From the NCBI GenBank assembly GCA_033961575.1, contig CM066728.1:111451852-111515851 (forward strand): DNA of 64,000 bases. The letters are read 5' to 3'. Made by a program: the position numbers and the translations under genes. The first letter of the stretch is position 1. Each line of letters begins with the position of its first letter. The notes beneath the pieces were generated by a model. The model saw nothing but the letters and a program-made list of their open reading frames with translations, was not told the DNA's origin and searched no databases. Of this stretch, positions 1 through 10,660 are shown piece by piece. Source of the stretch: Aselliscus stoliczkanus (lineage: Eukaryota; Chordata; Mammalia; Chiroptera; Hipposideridae).

Positions 1-440
1 TGATCTTGTTCAGGTGATCACATACCTGTCTCTGAAGGATGATTGTCCTTTCCCCTTTGACATTGATTAGTCCAAGGACTAAGTCCTGGTGAGACATGTA
101 AGAGGGTTTATACTGGGGCTTCTGGGAAAGGGCTTCCTCCTTTATGAAAGAGATTGTATGAAAAGACAGTTCTGATACTTTGGACACTGACAGCCATGCA
201 ATGAAACTAGAAATGAACAACTAGAAAATAGTTCCATCCTGATGTATTCAATATCAAGTAACCCATGTCTTATTCACAAGTTAAAGGAGAAATCACAATG
301 GAGCAATGACCGTATATGTAAAAATCATACATAGAAATCATAGTAAATCACATTTAGTAGAAAAGGCTAGAACAAAATTCAACACTCTTTAGAAGAAGAT
401 AACATAATCCAGAGTCCCTAGTGTATGTGTCATATACAAA
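1..440. other. AT-rich unassigned sequence
   Basis: No gene or named repeat is recognised here. The base composition matches the L1 remnant that follows, so it may be a more decayed part of the same insertion. Confidence 0.3.
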
Positions 441-2335
441 TTTCAGCACATGTTTAAATGAGTACAAAAAGCAAGAGAAAGTGACAAAGAATCAGGAGGT
501 AAAATAGTCAATAGAAGCAGATCAAGAGATAAATCCAATACCATTATTGGGGGATAAAGACTTTAAAATAATGACTGTATAGACAAATGGATAAACAAGA
601 GTGACCAGGATGTAACCAAATATTCTAGAAGTGCAAACTACAACATCTAAAATTTAAAAATAATATTGAATTAACTTTAAAGTTAAAGCAGAAGATAGAA
701 TGTATATACTTGAAAAGAAGTCAAAATATAGCGTCCAAACTGAAGTACAAAGAAAAAAAAAAAGAATGGAAACAGCAGAATAGACCATGAGAGAAATATG
801 AGTTAAGATGTGAATGAGGGAATGGAACAGAAGCAATATTGACGAAACGATAATCCATAAATTTCCAAATAATGAAGGACATTGACTCAAAACTTTTAAA
901 AACTCAGTAAATTCAAAGCAAGGTGCAGAGAAAACTGCAATTAATTGCAATCTTGTCAAAGTGCTTAAAACCAAAGATAAAGACAGTTATTAAAAGCAGC
1001 TGCGATGGGTGCCCCCCCCCATTAACTGCAGGGGGCAAGGATGACACAGAGAGAAGATGAGAGCTCACCACATAAAGCTCTAACATTCTATACTCACTGA
1101 AAACATTACTTTTAAATTAAAGGAAAATAGAGATGAATTTAGACAAATAGAGGCTGTGTCCTTGTTTCCATCAGATTTCACCCTACTGAAAGTATTACAA
1201 GACTGCAGGAGCAGAGACAATGATTCCAGAAAGAAGACAAGAACCCCAGAAAGAGAAAGATCATTGAAAAAGAAAACTCTAAATATAACAGATATTGTCC
1301 ATTTAAAACAAAAACCAACAACAATATATTAGGGCTTTATAACATATGTGAAAATAAAATATGCCAGTAAGAATAAAAAAGGCAGTGGTACAAACTGGAG
1401 TTGAATTGCTTTTATAAAAAAGTATAAAAGCACTAAGTTAAGGTAGGCAATAGTAAAGTACACATTTTTTAAATAAAAAAATTAAGGTGATGATTAAAGG
1501 AATGATAATAAATATAAAACAAAGATATCTAATGGAGGAAATAAAATGAAATAAAATAACACTCAATTTAAAATAAGTTGGTAGCATATTTAAAAATAAT
1601 GGGCATAAGCAAGAAACATTATCTTTGGAATGAGAGGATGACTTGACATTAGGGAATCTATCAACCTAATTCACCCAGATTAATATATAAAGAGAGAAAA
1701 AAAATAGAACATGTAATCTCATTAGAGGCAGGAAAAAAATTATGAAATTCAATATTCATTCAAGGGGAAATGTCTGATAATTAGGAAGACTTCCTTATTC
1801 CAATGAAGCCATCCACTAAAGGCCTATAGCCAACACCCTCCTTAAAAATGGGAGATGAGAAGCATTTTTATTAAATCAGGAAGAAATTAAGGTTGCCTGT
1901 TATCACCCTCTTCTTTTTAACTTTTTTTATAATCTTCAAATCAAAGACACAATAGAAGAAAAAAACATGATGATAGGCATTGGTAAGGATGAGACACTAT
2001 TTTCTTTTACTTGTAGAGTATACAACAATTAAATACACTAGGAATTGAAGTAAATCAACAAACATTTGAGAACTTAAGAGAATTCAAGATTTCTGGACAA
2101 AACAACATAATAACGATAAGAATAAAAATAGTCATATTCCCTCCTTCCAAAAACACACACACACAAAAGGAAGTTAAAAATATACCTTTGACGACAGTAA
2201 CAACAACTCTAAGGCATCTAGGAATTAGTCTATAAAAATATGACTAAGAACTTTCTGGGAGAAATATAAAAATGTATCGAAGTCCTTGAAACACAATCTA
2301 CTAGCAGTACTCTCACCTCAAGTGTGTGGCTTCTG
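440..2335 (+). mobile_element. Old L1/HAL1-like LINE remnant, sense
   Basis: A long A-rich stretch reads like a degraded L1-clade LINE on the plus strand. Around 1800-1910 it resembles the ORF2 stretch that precedes the L1 'caaggatgcc...ctctcacc' landmark, here decayed to a form such as 'aaggttgcctgttatcacc'. Around 2215-2275 it resembles the following ORF2 segment. The first part (about 480-1320) resembles upstream L1 or HAL1 sequence. Stops fill every frame, so no ORF1 or ORF2 product can be made. The element is old and inactive. The exact subfamily cannot be fixed by eye, and the segment may be a composite of two insertions. Confidence 0.65.
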
Positions 2336-2459
2336 TATGAAGAAAGCTGAAAACATTCCTGACAGACAATGTCATTTCAAGCAACAAAGGGTCATCTGCT
2401 CTTTCTGAATCAGGGAACTGAATGGGACATGTCTTCACACAGCCTGGGCCAAAGGTCAC

Positions 2460-2612
2460 TTCAGCCTTCCGTGAATTGTGGAAACGAGGCAAATGGCTTC
2501 ACCTCTCTCTATATCAGCTTCCTCTTCTGGCAAATGGTGATAGTAGCAGCGCTGTGAGTAAAATGTAATGAGATAAAACGCAGCTTCTTTGGTACTTCCC
2601 ATGCAGACACTG
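2460..2612 (-). mobile_element. MIR SINE fragment, antisense
   Basis: The order 'cctctctctatatcagcttcctcttctggcaa', then 'atggtgatagtagcag', then 'gtaatgagataaaacg' follows the reverse complement of a MIR element (the family's 'cctcagtttcctcatctgtaaaatggg' landmark). It is diverged, as expected for this ancient tRNA-derived SINE. Confidence 0.55.
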
Positions 2613-3380
2613 CTCCAGAGATGCTTTCTATCTCCCACTCACGCATTCATTTAAAGCCAGTCCCCAACCCGTGTTCAAGATCAGGTGGGGTGTTTCGTTT
2701 TCTTATTCTGTTTCTTTTTTGGTACCATGATGTGAAAGGTTCTAAACTTCACCTGGAACAGAAACAGATGAGTGGCAGTAAGAAAATGTCTAACCAGAAG
2801 AGTGACGAGTGGGGTCTTGTCACTCACGGTACTAGATGACACGTCTATTGAGCAAAACTCACCCACATGCTGACAGTCGGTAGGACAGAACGTTCCCCTG
2901 GGAGGAGCTCTCGTGTGGTTTGGTACTTACGTGGCCAAAACGGCAACACGTGGAATGAGGAAGGAAACATCATGCAGAAAATGATTTCCAAAAACAAGAA
3001 TTTGAAAAACAAACAACAAGAAACTTAAATTACATTCTATGAAAAGAAACAAATTCTTCAAATGGATTAAAGAATTACTGTACAGAATTTTTTAAAAAAA
3101 TGTTTCTTTCTCTGATCTGAGGAAAACGACATTTTAAACACATTTAACAATGACAGGGTTCAATGGTGATGGCATCAACAACACTCTAAATGGAGAAAAA
3201 AGACATAATCCACTTATGAGATTATTATTCTTAATACATGATTTCTACTAACCATCAACGACCCAAAAAAAATGAACATGGAAATAGAAGATAAGAAATG
3301 AAAATACCCAGTAAGTTATGAAATTATTGCATGAGGTAAAATACAACTCAGGGCAGCTTTGCCTGGTCCCGGGGGTCTGG
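2613..3380. other. Unassigned AT-rich sequence
   Basis: No gene is seen. The A-rich part from about 3000 may belong to the L1-like remnant that is recognisable from about 3380. Confidence 0.3.
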
Positions 3381-3840
3381 CAGATCTGCGGTGCCCTGAA
3401 CCACAGCTCTCAGAGTTTTGGTGTGCTTTTTAATTTGGCACCAATTTTCTGCAGAGCATTTGGACACTGTGTAGTAAGAGTTTTAGCGTTCCCACACATT
3501 TAGCCCAGCAATCCCGCTGAAAGAATGTCTCCTTGGGAGTCTCAGGGACACAGTGATCTCCGCGGAGATGGTGGTCTCTGTCCCAGTGTGCGGGGACAGA
3601 GAAACATAAGCAGGAAGAAGGTGTATTGGAGAGAGGCAGGCGCCCACACCAATTGCAGTTCTAATGTGCTCCCAAGACTATGTATGCATGAAAGAGACAA
3701 AAAAGGAATGTTTCAAACATTTATCATGTGTACCTCAGAGATATCCCTCCATTTTACAAGACGATATAACAATTTTCAATTTAACAAATGTCATTAAAAT
3801 ACCTTAAATTAACTTAAAAATATGTACATTGTGACCCTTT
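3380..3840 (+). mobile_element. L1/HAL1 3' region remnant, sense
   Basis: The segment around 3430-3520 follows the end of L1 ORF2: a 'ctgcagagcatttgg' block, then 'cacacatttagcccagcaat' (L1 'gacccagcaatt'), then an L1-like tail. The A/T-rich end near 3780-3835 would be the 3' UTR. It is strongly diverged and non-coding. It may be the same insertion as the remnant upstream. Confidence 0.5.
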
Positions 3841-5480
3841 AAAACCAGACCTGTGGGTACATATGGAAGGGAAGAAGGGGCCGGGCACCCAGGTGATGAA
3901 ACTGAACAAGCCATGCCATAAGGGCGCCCCCTCCAGGGAATCCTCTTGTCCCAGAAGGCGGGTACCCAGGGATCTCTCCCATCAGCAGCTACTGCCTTCT
4001 TAGGCCTCCTCCTTGGGTCAAGGGCAGGAGGCAGGATTTCCTGTGTCGCCTCTTTAGTGGATGCACCTTTGGGGCACAGGACCTCAATTAAAGATCAGGG
4101 GCCGAGTGAGAGGCTGGGGTTGCCCCCAGTTGCCTGACCTTGCCCGCTGCACCAAACAGCCCATGTCTATCTTTATTGATTGGTCTCTATTAATAAACCT
4201 GCAGGATTGACAGGCATGTCGCAGGGCTGGGAGACGGCGGCCATTGGTGTTAAGGGAACAGTCAGCCTCGCTGCCGGAGGCCCGAGTCATTATGAAAGAG
4301 CCCTTGGCGGCTCTTGCAACTGGGGTCCTGGGCCACAGCTCACTTGAGCTGGGTAATTATTGAACTGACCCTTGCAATTTTCAAAGGACTATCACTTCCT
4401 TTCTAAGAGCTGACCTTGGCTGCCTCTCCTTGGAGCCGTTTCCCACCCCAGGGAAGCCTTGTGCAGTCTGAGTCTGAGGACCCGGTGCACACTAGCAGCG
4501 GGGAGCTGAGGCCGGCACGTGGGGTTAAGTCAGACTGCAGCGCTCCTGCGTGCGGGTGAGCAGGACCTGGGCCCAGGGGTCCTGGGTGTGAGTGAGAGCG
4601 CCATGAGGCAACAAAATAAGAAACCCCTAAATCAGGGCGTTGCACTGGGCCTCCCTGAGAATATTGTCCCGAACTCTGCAGCGCAATGTAAAGCGCCTGT
4701 GGCAGGGAGCTCTTTGTCCAGGCAACACAGCAGTACGCAAATGAAGAGGTGAAAATTAGGGTACGCGGGGCGCTGGTCTCACGGACGCATGGGCTGCGAA
4801 GGTGGAGCAAACACATGAGCGCCGCCGAAATGCTGAGCGAGGGGGACAGAGTGGGAACCAGGCTCAAATGAGGACGTGGGGCCTCCAAGTCAGTGAGAGC
4901 CGTAGGGGCAGGCGCCTGCTTCCACCTCACAAAGTAAAGCATTACACGTGCTGACTTGCCTTTTTATTTCAAATGTTTCTGTTCTACTTTTCGCTCAAAA
5001 CACTGTTTCTCAGCGAGCTACTGTCTAGAGAAAAGGCCAGGCGCTGACCGACTTCTCTGGGTTCTGAAACCGCAGGAAAGGAACCTGGACCCTGTGAGCT
5101 CGCGGACTCCGGGGCCCGGCCTCCCTGACGCAGGGCCGCTGCTTGGGGGCGTGAGAATCAGGGTTTTTCTCAGGTTTCCTGGAAGACAATCACTGATAAG
5201 AACAGATCACACCACACTGAGAGTCGCTTATGGTCAATTATAGCAGCTCTGGTATTTGCCAAATGTTTGGAACCATTTATTTTGTTTCTTTAAAGTCGAC
5301 TTGCAAAAGCTGGATAATTAAGTAATATTGACGTAATCACCATAAGCCTCTGTCTGGGTGTCCGTACCGGAGAGGCCCCCTGCTGATGCCCGCCACCATA
5401 TTTACACGGATGAGATAAACCTTGTAGCAGTCCTCACCTCCGTCCATGCAACCACTCAACGCAGGGCTATGGAAGGAGCC
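3841..5480. other. GC-mixed unique sequence without recognised gene
   Basis: About 1.6 kb with no supported gene. The minus-strand open frame of 179 codons at 4403-4942 has low-complexity composition (Ser, Pro, Leu) and no recognisable domain. The part around 4170-4390 has alternating AT and GC patches and could be conserved non-coding DNA. A CTCF-like motif lies at 3924-3937. Confidence 0.4.
3924..3937 (-). promoter_or_regulatory. CTCF-like motif
   Basis: The minus strand reads cctggagggggcgc. The nine-base AGRKGGCRS half of the CTCF core is matched completely, and the CCASY half is matched at three of five positions. It is a motif match only; occupancy cannot be seen from sequence. Confidence 0.35.
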
Positions 5481-5498
5481 AAGAAGGTTGTAGGTATA

Positions 5499-5552
5499 TG
5501 CGAGGTGCCTAGAATGCTATCTAGCACTAAGTAAATGCTCATTAAATGGCCC
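5499..5552 (+). mobile_element. L2-type 3' end fragment
   Basis: The string 'gtgcctagaatgctatctagcactaagtaaatgctcattaaat' resembles the L2 3' terminus ('gtgcctggcacatagtaggtgctcaataaat'). It is a short diverged piece. Confidence 0.45.
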
Positions 5553-5569
5553 AATAAATTAGCTTTAAG

Positions 5570-5720
5570 GGAAAACTGTGGTGTAATAGCAAGAATATGA
5601 ACACTGGACTCAGACATGCAATTTACATGAGGCAATGTGAATGATTTCCAGTACTGGCATAGAGCAAACAAACAATATGGCAATGCCTTTATCATTATTG
5701 TCACTGCCATTGTTATAATC
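5570..5720 (+). mobile_element. MIR SINE fragment, sense
   Basis: 'actgtggtgtaatagcaag' followed by 'acactggactcagacatgcaa' follows the 5' tRNA-related part of MIR ('agtggtatagtggaaagagcacgggctttggagtcagac'). The copy is diverged and its 3' part unclear. Confidence 0.45.
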
Positions 5721-5724
5721 CTTC

Positions 5725-6405
5725 TTTTCCAATCACAAGGCCATCATCCAATTTAAAGTCTCACCACCTCTCACTTGATGCCTTGCCATAGCTTCCTCAC
5801 TTGCTCCCACCTACTTCCCATGTCTCTCTAGTTAGATTTCTGCACATGCTAAACCAGGGGATTTGTGTAAAAGGGTAAGCTAAACTAAGCCCTCCCTAGG
5901 ACATTTGTCATAATTCCCACTTGCTCTAGTAATTCACATCTCCCCATCAGTTTGCACAGGATGAAGGCCAATCATTGCAATAAAAATTCTAGACTTATCT
6001 CCTTTTTTAATATTTATACATCTGGTCTTCAGTTTCAGACATTTGTCCCCTGACATTAAAGCTGCAAGTTTTAATCACATCGCCTTGAACTTCAAAAGAA
6101 ATGCAGCTTTTCTTTCCTAGACTTCCCCATTCTTCAAGGTCTTCCTTGGCCTGACCTTACCCTAAGGGGGACCCAGGATCAAACCATCCTTGCCTGCTCC
6201 TTTTACTGGACAATAATTTTTAATATATGTGGAGTAGACATTTTATTTTTTTTAAGGGAACTACCCTCTCTTATATTTCTCACCTGATTCATTTCTACAT
6301 CTGTCCCTCTCTGTGACAACAGGGCCTGTCTCATTCTTTTATAGTTTCTGTATCATCTGTACCAGAGTTTGGCACATGGTTGGTGCTTAACATGTAATGT
6401 AGTTA
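5725..6405 (+). mobile_element. L2 LINE 3' end, sense
   Basis: The succession follows the L2 3' region. There is a 'tgccttgccatagcttcctcac' block near 5780 and 'cttcaaggtcttccttggcctgacc' near 6130. 'acagggcctgtctcattc' lies near 6320. The end is 'gtttggcacatggttggtgcttaa' at about 6367-6391, matching the L2 terminus. There is no open frame; it is an ancient, inactive copy. Confidence 0.65.
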
Positions 6406-6429
6406 ATGTGTTTACGAGAACCCATTGTG

Positions 6430-6612
6430 TTCCTGGCACTGAAACTCACACCAACCTCAGGAGCTGGGAATTTATTATCATTATTCCCCTTTCACACATG
6501 CGAAAACTGGGGCACAGAAAACTTAAGTAACTTGCCCAAGTCTCAAAGCAATAAAGCAGTAAAGCTGGGGCTCCAAGCTGGGAGTTTGACTACCTAGCCT
6601 TGTGTTTAATCT
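6430..6612 (+). mobile_element. MIR SINE, sense
   Basis: This is a clear MIR core and 3' part. It contains a 'ttattatcattattcccc' block, 'aaaactggggcacagaaaac', 'ttaagtaacttgcccaag' and 'aaagctggggctccaagctggg', in MIR order. Among the best preserved ancient repeats in the window. Confidence 0.85.
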
Positions 6613-6991
6613 TGTTATGTTCATCAAATGATCAGTCTATTGAGTTTACCTGTGAAACTTTCACTTGTGTCACGTGTGGACATCAGGGGCCTGGCCTCAG
6701 GAGAGCACGAACTTGGAGCTTTCCCTATAATACTGACCCACGATGGCCTCCTCCCTCACAGAACCCCGGCACGCCTCCCATGCCTGGCCAGAGGTCAGAC
6801 CTCTCTGTTACTCTGATGGGGCTCAGTTTACCGCCTTCCTCCTGCACACACTCATGAATCCCCAGCAGTCAGACGTTTCTAGAAAATTTTCAGCCATGAA
6901 TCACAAAAGTGCCTAATGCAGTGCCTTGAATATGGACATAATTAAATATGTAGCGATATGTGTTATTTCTACGAGGATATAATCTTACTAC
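6613..6991. other. Unassigned sequence
   Basis: No gene or named repeat recognised. Confidence 0.3.
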
Positions 6992-7131
6992 AAGAAATAA
7001 ACTGGTCTTGGGGCTGGCCGAGTGGCGCGGTGGTGAAGCACTGGCTTGGGAAGCCAGCGGCCCCGGTTCAGGTCCCACAAATGAGGGCCAGTGACACTGC
7101 CCTCAAAAAAAAAAAAGAAATAAACTGGTCT
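6992..7131 (+). mobile_element. tRNA-derived SINE (type A) with target-site duplication
   Basis: The body, about 7009-7114, starts 'ggggctggccgagtggcgcg'. It has a tRNA-like anticodon arm, gctggc-ttgggaa-gccagc, then a B-box-like 'ggttcaggtcc' and 'gagggccagtgacactgccc', and ends in a 12-A tail. The start (ctggcc) and 'ggccag' near the 3' end can pair like an acceptor stem. It is flanked by a perfect 17-bp direct repeat, aagaaataaactggtct, at 6992-7008 and 7115-7131. That is the signature of L1-driven retroposition. The perfect duplication suggests a fairly recent insertion. Related copies lie at 18.8 and 32.6 kb. Confidence 0.9.
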
Positions 7132-7629
7132 AAATTTAGGTGGATCATTTAAGAAGTTGAGAGCCAAACAATGATCTAGACTGTTCTTCCCACCTCATAC
7201 CCCACCAACTGAAAGACTTTTTATTTATAATATTTTGTTCTTTGCACATTTGTGGGCCTGCAATGGATACAAAAATGTGTGTGGTAAAATGGGTGGACAT
7301 AAATGAGGCTGGTTACCCAGTCGGCTCTGCACTGGTTGCCGTAATTTAAGTAAATGCTGTGGTTAACAGTGAATAACTACTATGGTTAGTAGTTTTGACA
7401 CGGACCAGGAGAGTCACCTACCTTTACAGTGAGTGGAAACTTCTACTGTATTGATTCTTTCCTCCGTTAACTAAGCTTATTTTAAAACCAAGCACCATGT
7501 ATTTGGATTCTGCCTTCCAATCTTCCTGGGCCTGTATGAGGCGGTAAGCTTACACCCCTTAGCAATAACACAAGATCTGCTCTGTTCAGGGGAGATGTGG
7601 GGTGCTCTGCAGATGGGGATCGCATCACT
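7132..7629. other. Unassigned sequence
   Basis: Unique-looking sequence; no gene, RNA gene or named repeat was recognised. Confidence 0.3.
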
Positions 7630-8140
7630 TTCACATTTTCAGAAATGAATTCAGGAAATCTTAATTACTGTGAATTTTTAGTCTGTATTTATTTAAACAT
7701 GTAGCATGATAAAAGTAAAGCCGAAAATAAACACGTTTATGAAATGACCTTTTCCTCTAAATGGATAATTTCCTACATTTTTACTTTCATATTCTAATTT
7801 TCATTGTTTCCTTACCGGCATTGTTTCCTTTACCAGATTAAAATATTTATATGTTCAGATACCTGATTTTAAGTTTCTGGGTAATTAGATTATCCAGATT
7901 GCTAGAACCATTATTTTCTAATAGAACAATGAAAACACACACATCGTCTTGGGGGTTGTTTACCATAAAAACCCGTTAGAGCAATTGTCCGTTTTCTGAC
8001 ATTATTTCCAAAATATTTGGCAAGATTTTAAAAAAACCATTATTCTGAATATTACAGAATTTTTACAAGTATTATTTATCAAAAACCACTTAGATCCGTT
8101 AGATACAAAGAAAAAATACATAGTAATTAATTAATTTTCC
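7630..8140. promoter_or_regulatory. AT-rich candidate conserved non-coding element
   Basis: This AT-rich block is free of recognisable transposons and carries several homeodomain-type cores: 'cttaattactg' near 7659, and 'gtaattagattatcc' near 7881-7895, where TAATTA is directly followed by GATTA. Composition and motif density resemble vertebrate developmental enhancers. Conservation cannot be tested here, so this is inference. Confidence 0.3.
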
Positions 8141-9426
8141 CCAGCAACCTCCTGGACAGAACCAGAGCAGGCAAAATGCCAGGTAACAGGGGACCTTCGG
8201 CGGCCCACAGCACCAATGCATTTGAAGTACAAAAGCGCTTCCCTCCCGCCGTTCAGAGGGCCATCCGTGGAGCTGGCACCTGGGCCACAGACACCCGGGA
8301 AGCGCCTCTTACCCAGCTGTCCCTCAGATGGGCACCTACCAGCCCAGCTACCTCCCTCTAACTGAATGCGGGTTCATTACATTGTTCCCCAACGTGCTGT
8401 CTTATACTTATTTTTTTTCTTCTTTCTGTTTCTAACTTGTTTGCCCTCACTAATTAAAGAAATGTGCCGTGTTTGAAAACAAACACAACATAAATCGGTT
8501 ATGCTGGCAGGAAAGCAGCCTGGGAGATGGTGCCAGAAACATGTGGGTGATTCGAAAGAAGCTGTTCCCTCCTTCTTTTTCTGGTTTCCAGAGCTATTTT
8601 AAGTTGCATGCTGCAGAAGCCTGACTTGGCACAACAGCTAAGAATAGGCGTCCGCGCTCCCTCTGAAAGCAGGCGGTTGGCTGGAAAAGCCTCTTCTGGG
8701 CCCCTGCAAACATTGATCTCAGGGGGACGCTGTCAGCTACGCTGCAGCCTTCAGTCCACGCTCTCTGCAGTTAGCAGCCGAGAAAGTTTAATTCTGAACT
8801 GTGAAAAGATTCAATAAGTCACCACAAATCACCCCGACTAAAGCCCAAACTGAGTAATTTACACAGCGCTCCGGGATCTTCAAACACTTTGCAGTGGGCA
8901 ATTATTCATGCCCTACATGGGACCGCTGGGTCCAAGCCCCCTGTTTGTTCTAAGGCCGAGGAGAGGTGTTTGAAAACCGCCAGGGACGACCAGGGGCCCC
9001 GGGATCACGGCTAATGTGACACCCCCAGCCCTAATCTTCTTAGAGCACTGGGATAAAATAAGTATCCATTACAAAATCGGCCTTCATCCTGCCCCCTTCT
9101 GAGCCCGGCCACTCTGATAGCCAGCTCAGAGACAATTGCGGCATCCCAGACTTAGGCAGGTATTAGGGGCTGGGGCGGAGGAGCAGGGGCTAATCTCCAC
9201 ATTTAGTCCATCTGTACTGGTGGGTCTGCCTGGCCTGCCCCCGATAGATCAAAAGGAATCGGCAAAAATCAGATTAGGGCAGGAGGCACGGGGGGCGGTC
9301 CGAACCCAGGAACAGCCACATTTTTTTCTCCCGGCCTGGGATGTGTATACATTTATTAAGACCATGCGGTTAATCCCAGGAGCTTTCAGTGCATTGTGCT
9401 GGTCTTTTCTTCTTTCCCCCGTCTTT
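8141..9426. promoter_or_regulatory. Candidate regulatory block, repeat-poor
   Basis: About 1.3 kb without recognisable interspersed repeats. It includes 'caattattcatg' at 8899-8910 and 'ctaattaaag' near 8450. The open frames are short and lack domain features. Absence of repeats next to repeat-bearing DNA is weak evidence for selective constraint. Confidence 0.25.
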
Positions 9427-9479
9427 CAACCAACCAACCAACCAACCAACCAATAAATAAATAAATAAATAAACAAACC
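9427..9479 (+). repeat. (CAAC)n / (AAAT)n microsatellite
   Basis: A short compound tetranucleotide tract: six or seven CAAC/CCAA units followed by about five AAAT units. Confidence 0.9.
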
Positions 9480-9589
9480 GAGCCATGAACGTGAAACATT
9501 CTATTAATTATAAAAATGGGAGCTGTGGGTGTGGAGGGCTGGCGGAGAGGCTCACATTTGCAGAAGTTCAGCAGTTTGCTCGTGCAACC

Positions 9590-10300
9590 CACGGGTGGCT
9601 CGCCCACCCGGGAGGGGGCAGAGGCCTGGCGTGTTCTGGGACCGAGACCCACGGCGGAGCAGTGTGAAGTCAGCGGACGGGAAGATGCTCATTATTCATC
9701 CAGGCAGCCGGAGCCGGCTGGCCGCGGGGCAGGTGGAGGGGCAGCGCGGGACCTCTGATCTCCCGGCGTCGCCACGGAGCTGCAGAGCTTCGGGATGGCG
9801 CGGGAAGAACATATGGGGTTCGCCAATTAAACCCACTCTTGTCTCCTCCTTGCAAACACGCTGCCATGTGAGGCACGAGGAGGAGGCCCCCCACCCGTGC
9901 GTGTGCCTTTGTCAGCGGTACCAGCTTGCCTCTGGTTCCCACCGCTGCATCGACACGCGGCTGCTTACAACTCGAGCCGCGTGGACAGATGGGGCGAGGA
10001 GAAGGGGGAGAGAGGGATTCACACTCTCGCTGCTGCTGGCCGTCACCTGCTGTTTGTAAACAGTGACATGTGGCCACCAGCCGTGTCCTTCAAGCTAGGA
10101 GACACATGTGTGCCGATGAGTTAAGTGTGCGGGCAGGCCACCTTGAGCCGGTGCCACCCAGGGGCGGGCGCCGTGGCCACGGCTCCGCGAGGCCCAGGCG
10201 GGAAGGGCTCCTCTCCGAAGGCTGACAAAGTCCTTCGTTTTCGGCTTCTTTCAAACCCCCACGCGGTGCCAAAAGAGAGCCGTTCGGCCGCTGGGTTTTG
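9590..10300. promoter_or_regulatory. CpG-dense non-coding block
   Basis: CpG is not depleted here. By my hand count, 9601-9840 has about 22 CpG in 240 bp, an observed/expected ratio near 0.9-1, and 10141-10200 is also CpG-dense. No exon or long frame with recognisable protein features coincides: the 176-codon plus frame at 9529-10059 has no domain I can name. It may be an orphan CpG island, a promoter of an unseen transcript, or a CpG-rich enhancer. AT-rich homeodomain-like sites such as 'cattattcatcc' (9690-9701) lie inside it. Confidence 0.45.
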
Positions 10301-10660
10301 GCAGTTGAGCTCACCTCATTAGAGTGGATTAAGTCATGATGCTGAGAAGGATAAAAGGTGAAAAGCAAAGCCCGAGGACGGCGGCCGTGGCAAGCTCCCA
10401 GTGTCATCTGTGTGCGGACGCCATTATTGACTGGTGCCCATGTGGTTCACACTTTTCAATTACCGTCTGCTGGAAAGGTGGCTGGTAATTGCGGAGGCTG
10501 AGGCTTCAGCGTCAGGGGACGCTCAGCTCTCGTCACCTTCTCTGATGCTCGACTCCAGGATGTTCAAAGGCGAAGGTCCTGAGCCCATGAGTGTCCCTGA
10601 GGACCCAGGGAGGCAGGCGATGCCATTAAAAAATTAATAAACGAGCAACACACCCATACT
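10301..10660. promoter_or_regulatory. Candidate enhancer with inverted homeodomain-type sites
   Basis: The segment has a GGATTA core at 10326-10331, a MAF-like half site 'tgatgctgag' near 10337, and a RUNX-like TGTGGTT at 10441. A perfect 8-bp inverted repeat CAATTACC / GGTAATTG lies at 10457-10464 and 10484-10491. No gene is seen. The regulatory role is inferred from motif clustering only. Confidence 0.35.

Noticed and set aside
7009..7114. Possible functional tRNA gene
   Set aside because: The tRNA-like arms belong to a retroposed SINE with an A tail and target-site duplication. The T-arm is not properly paired.
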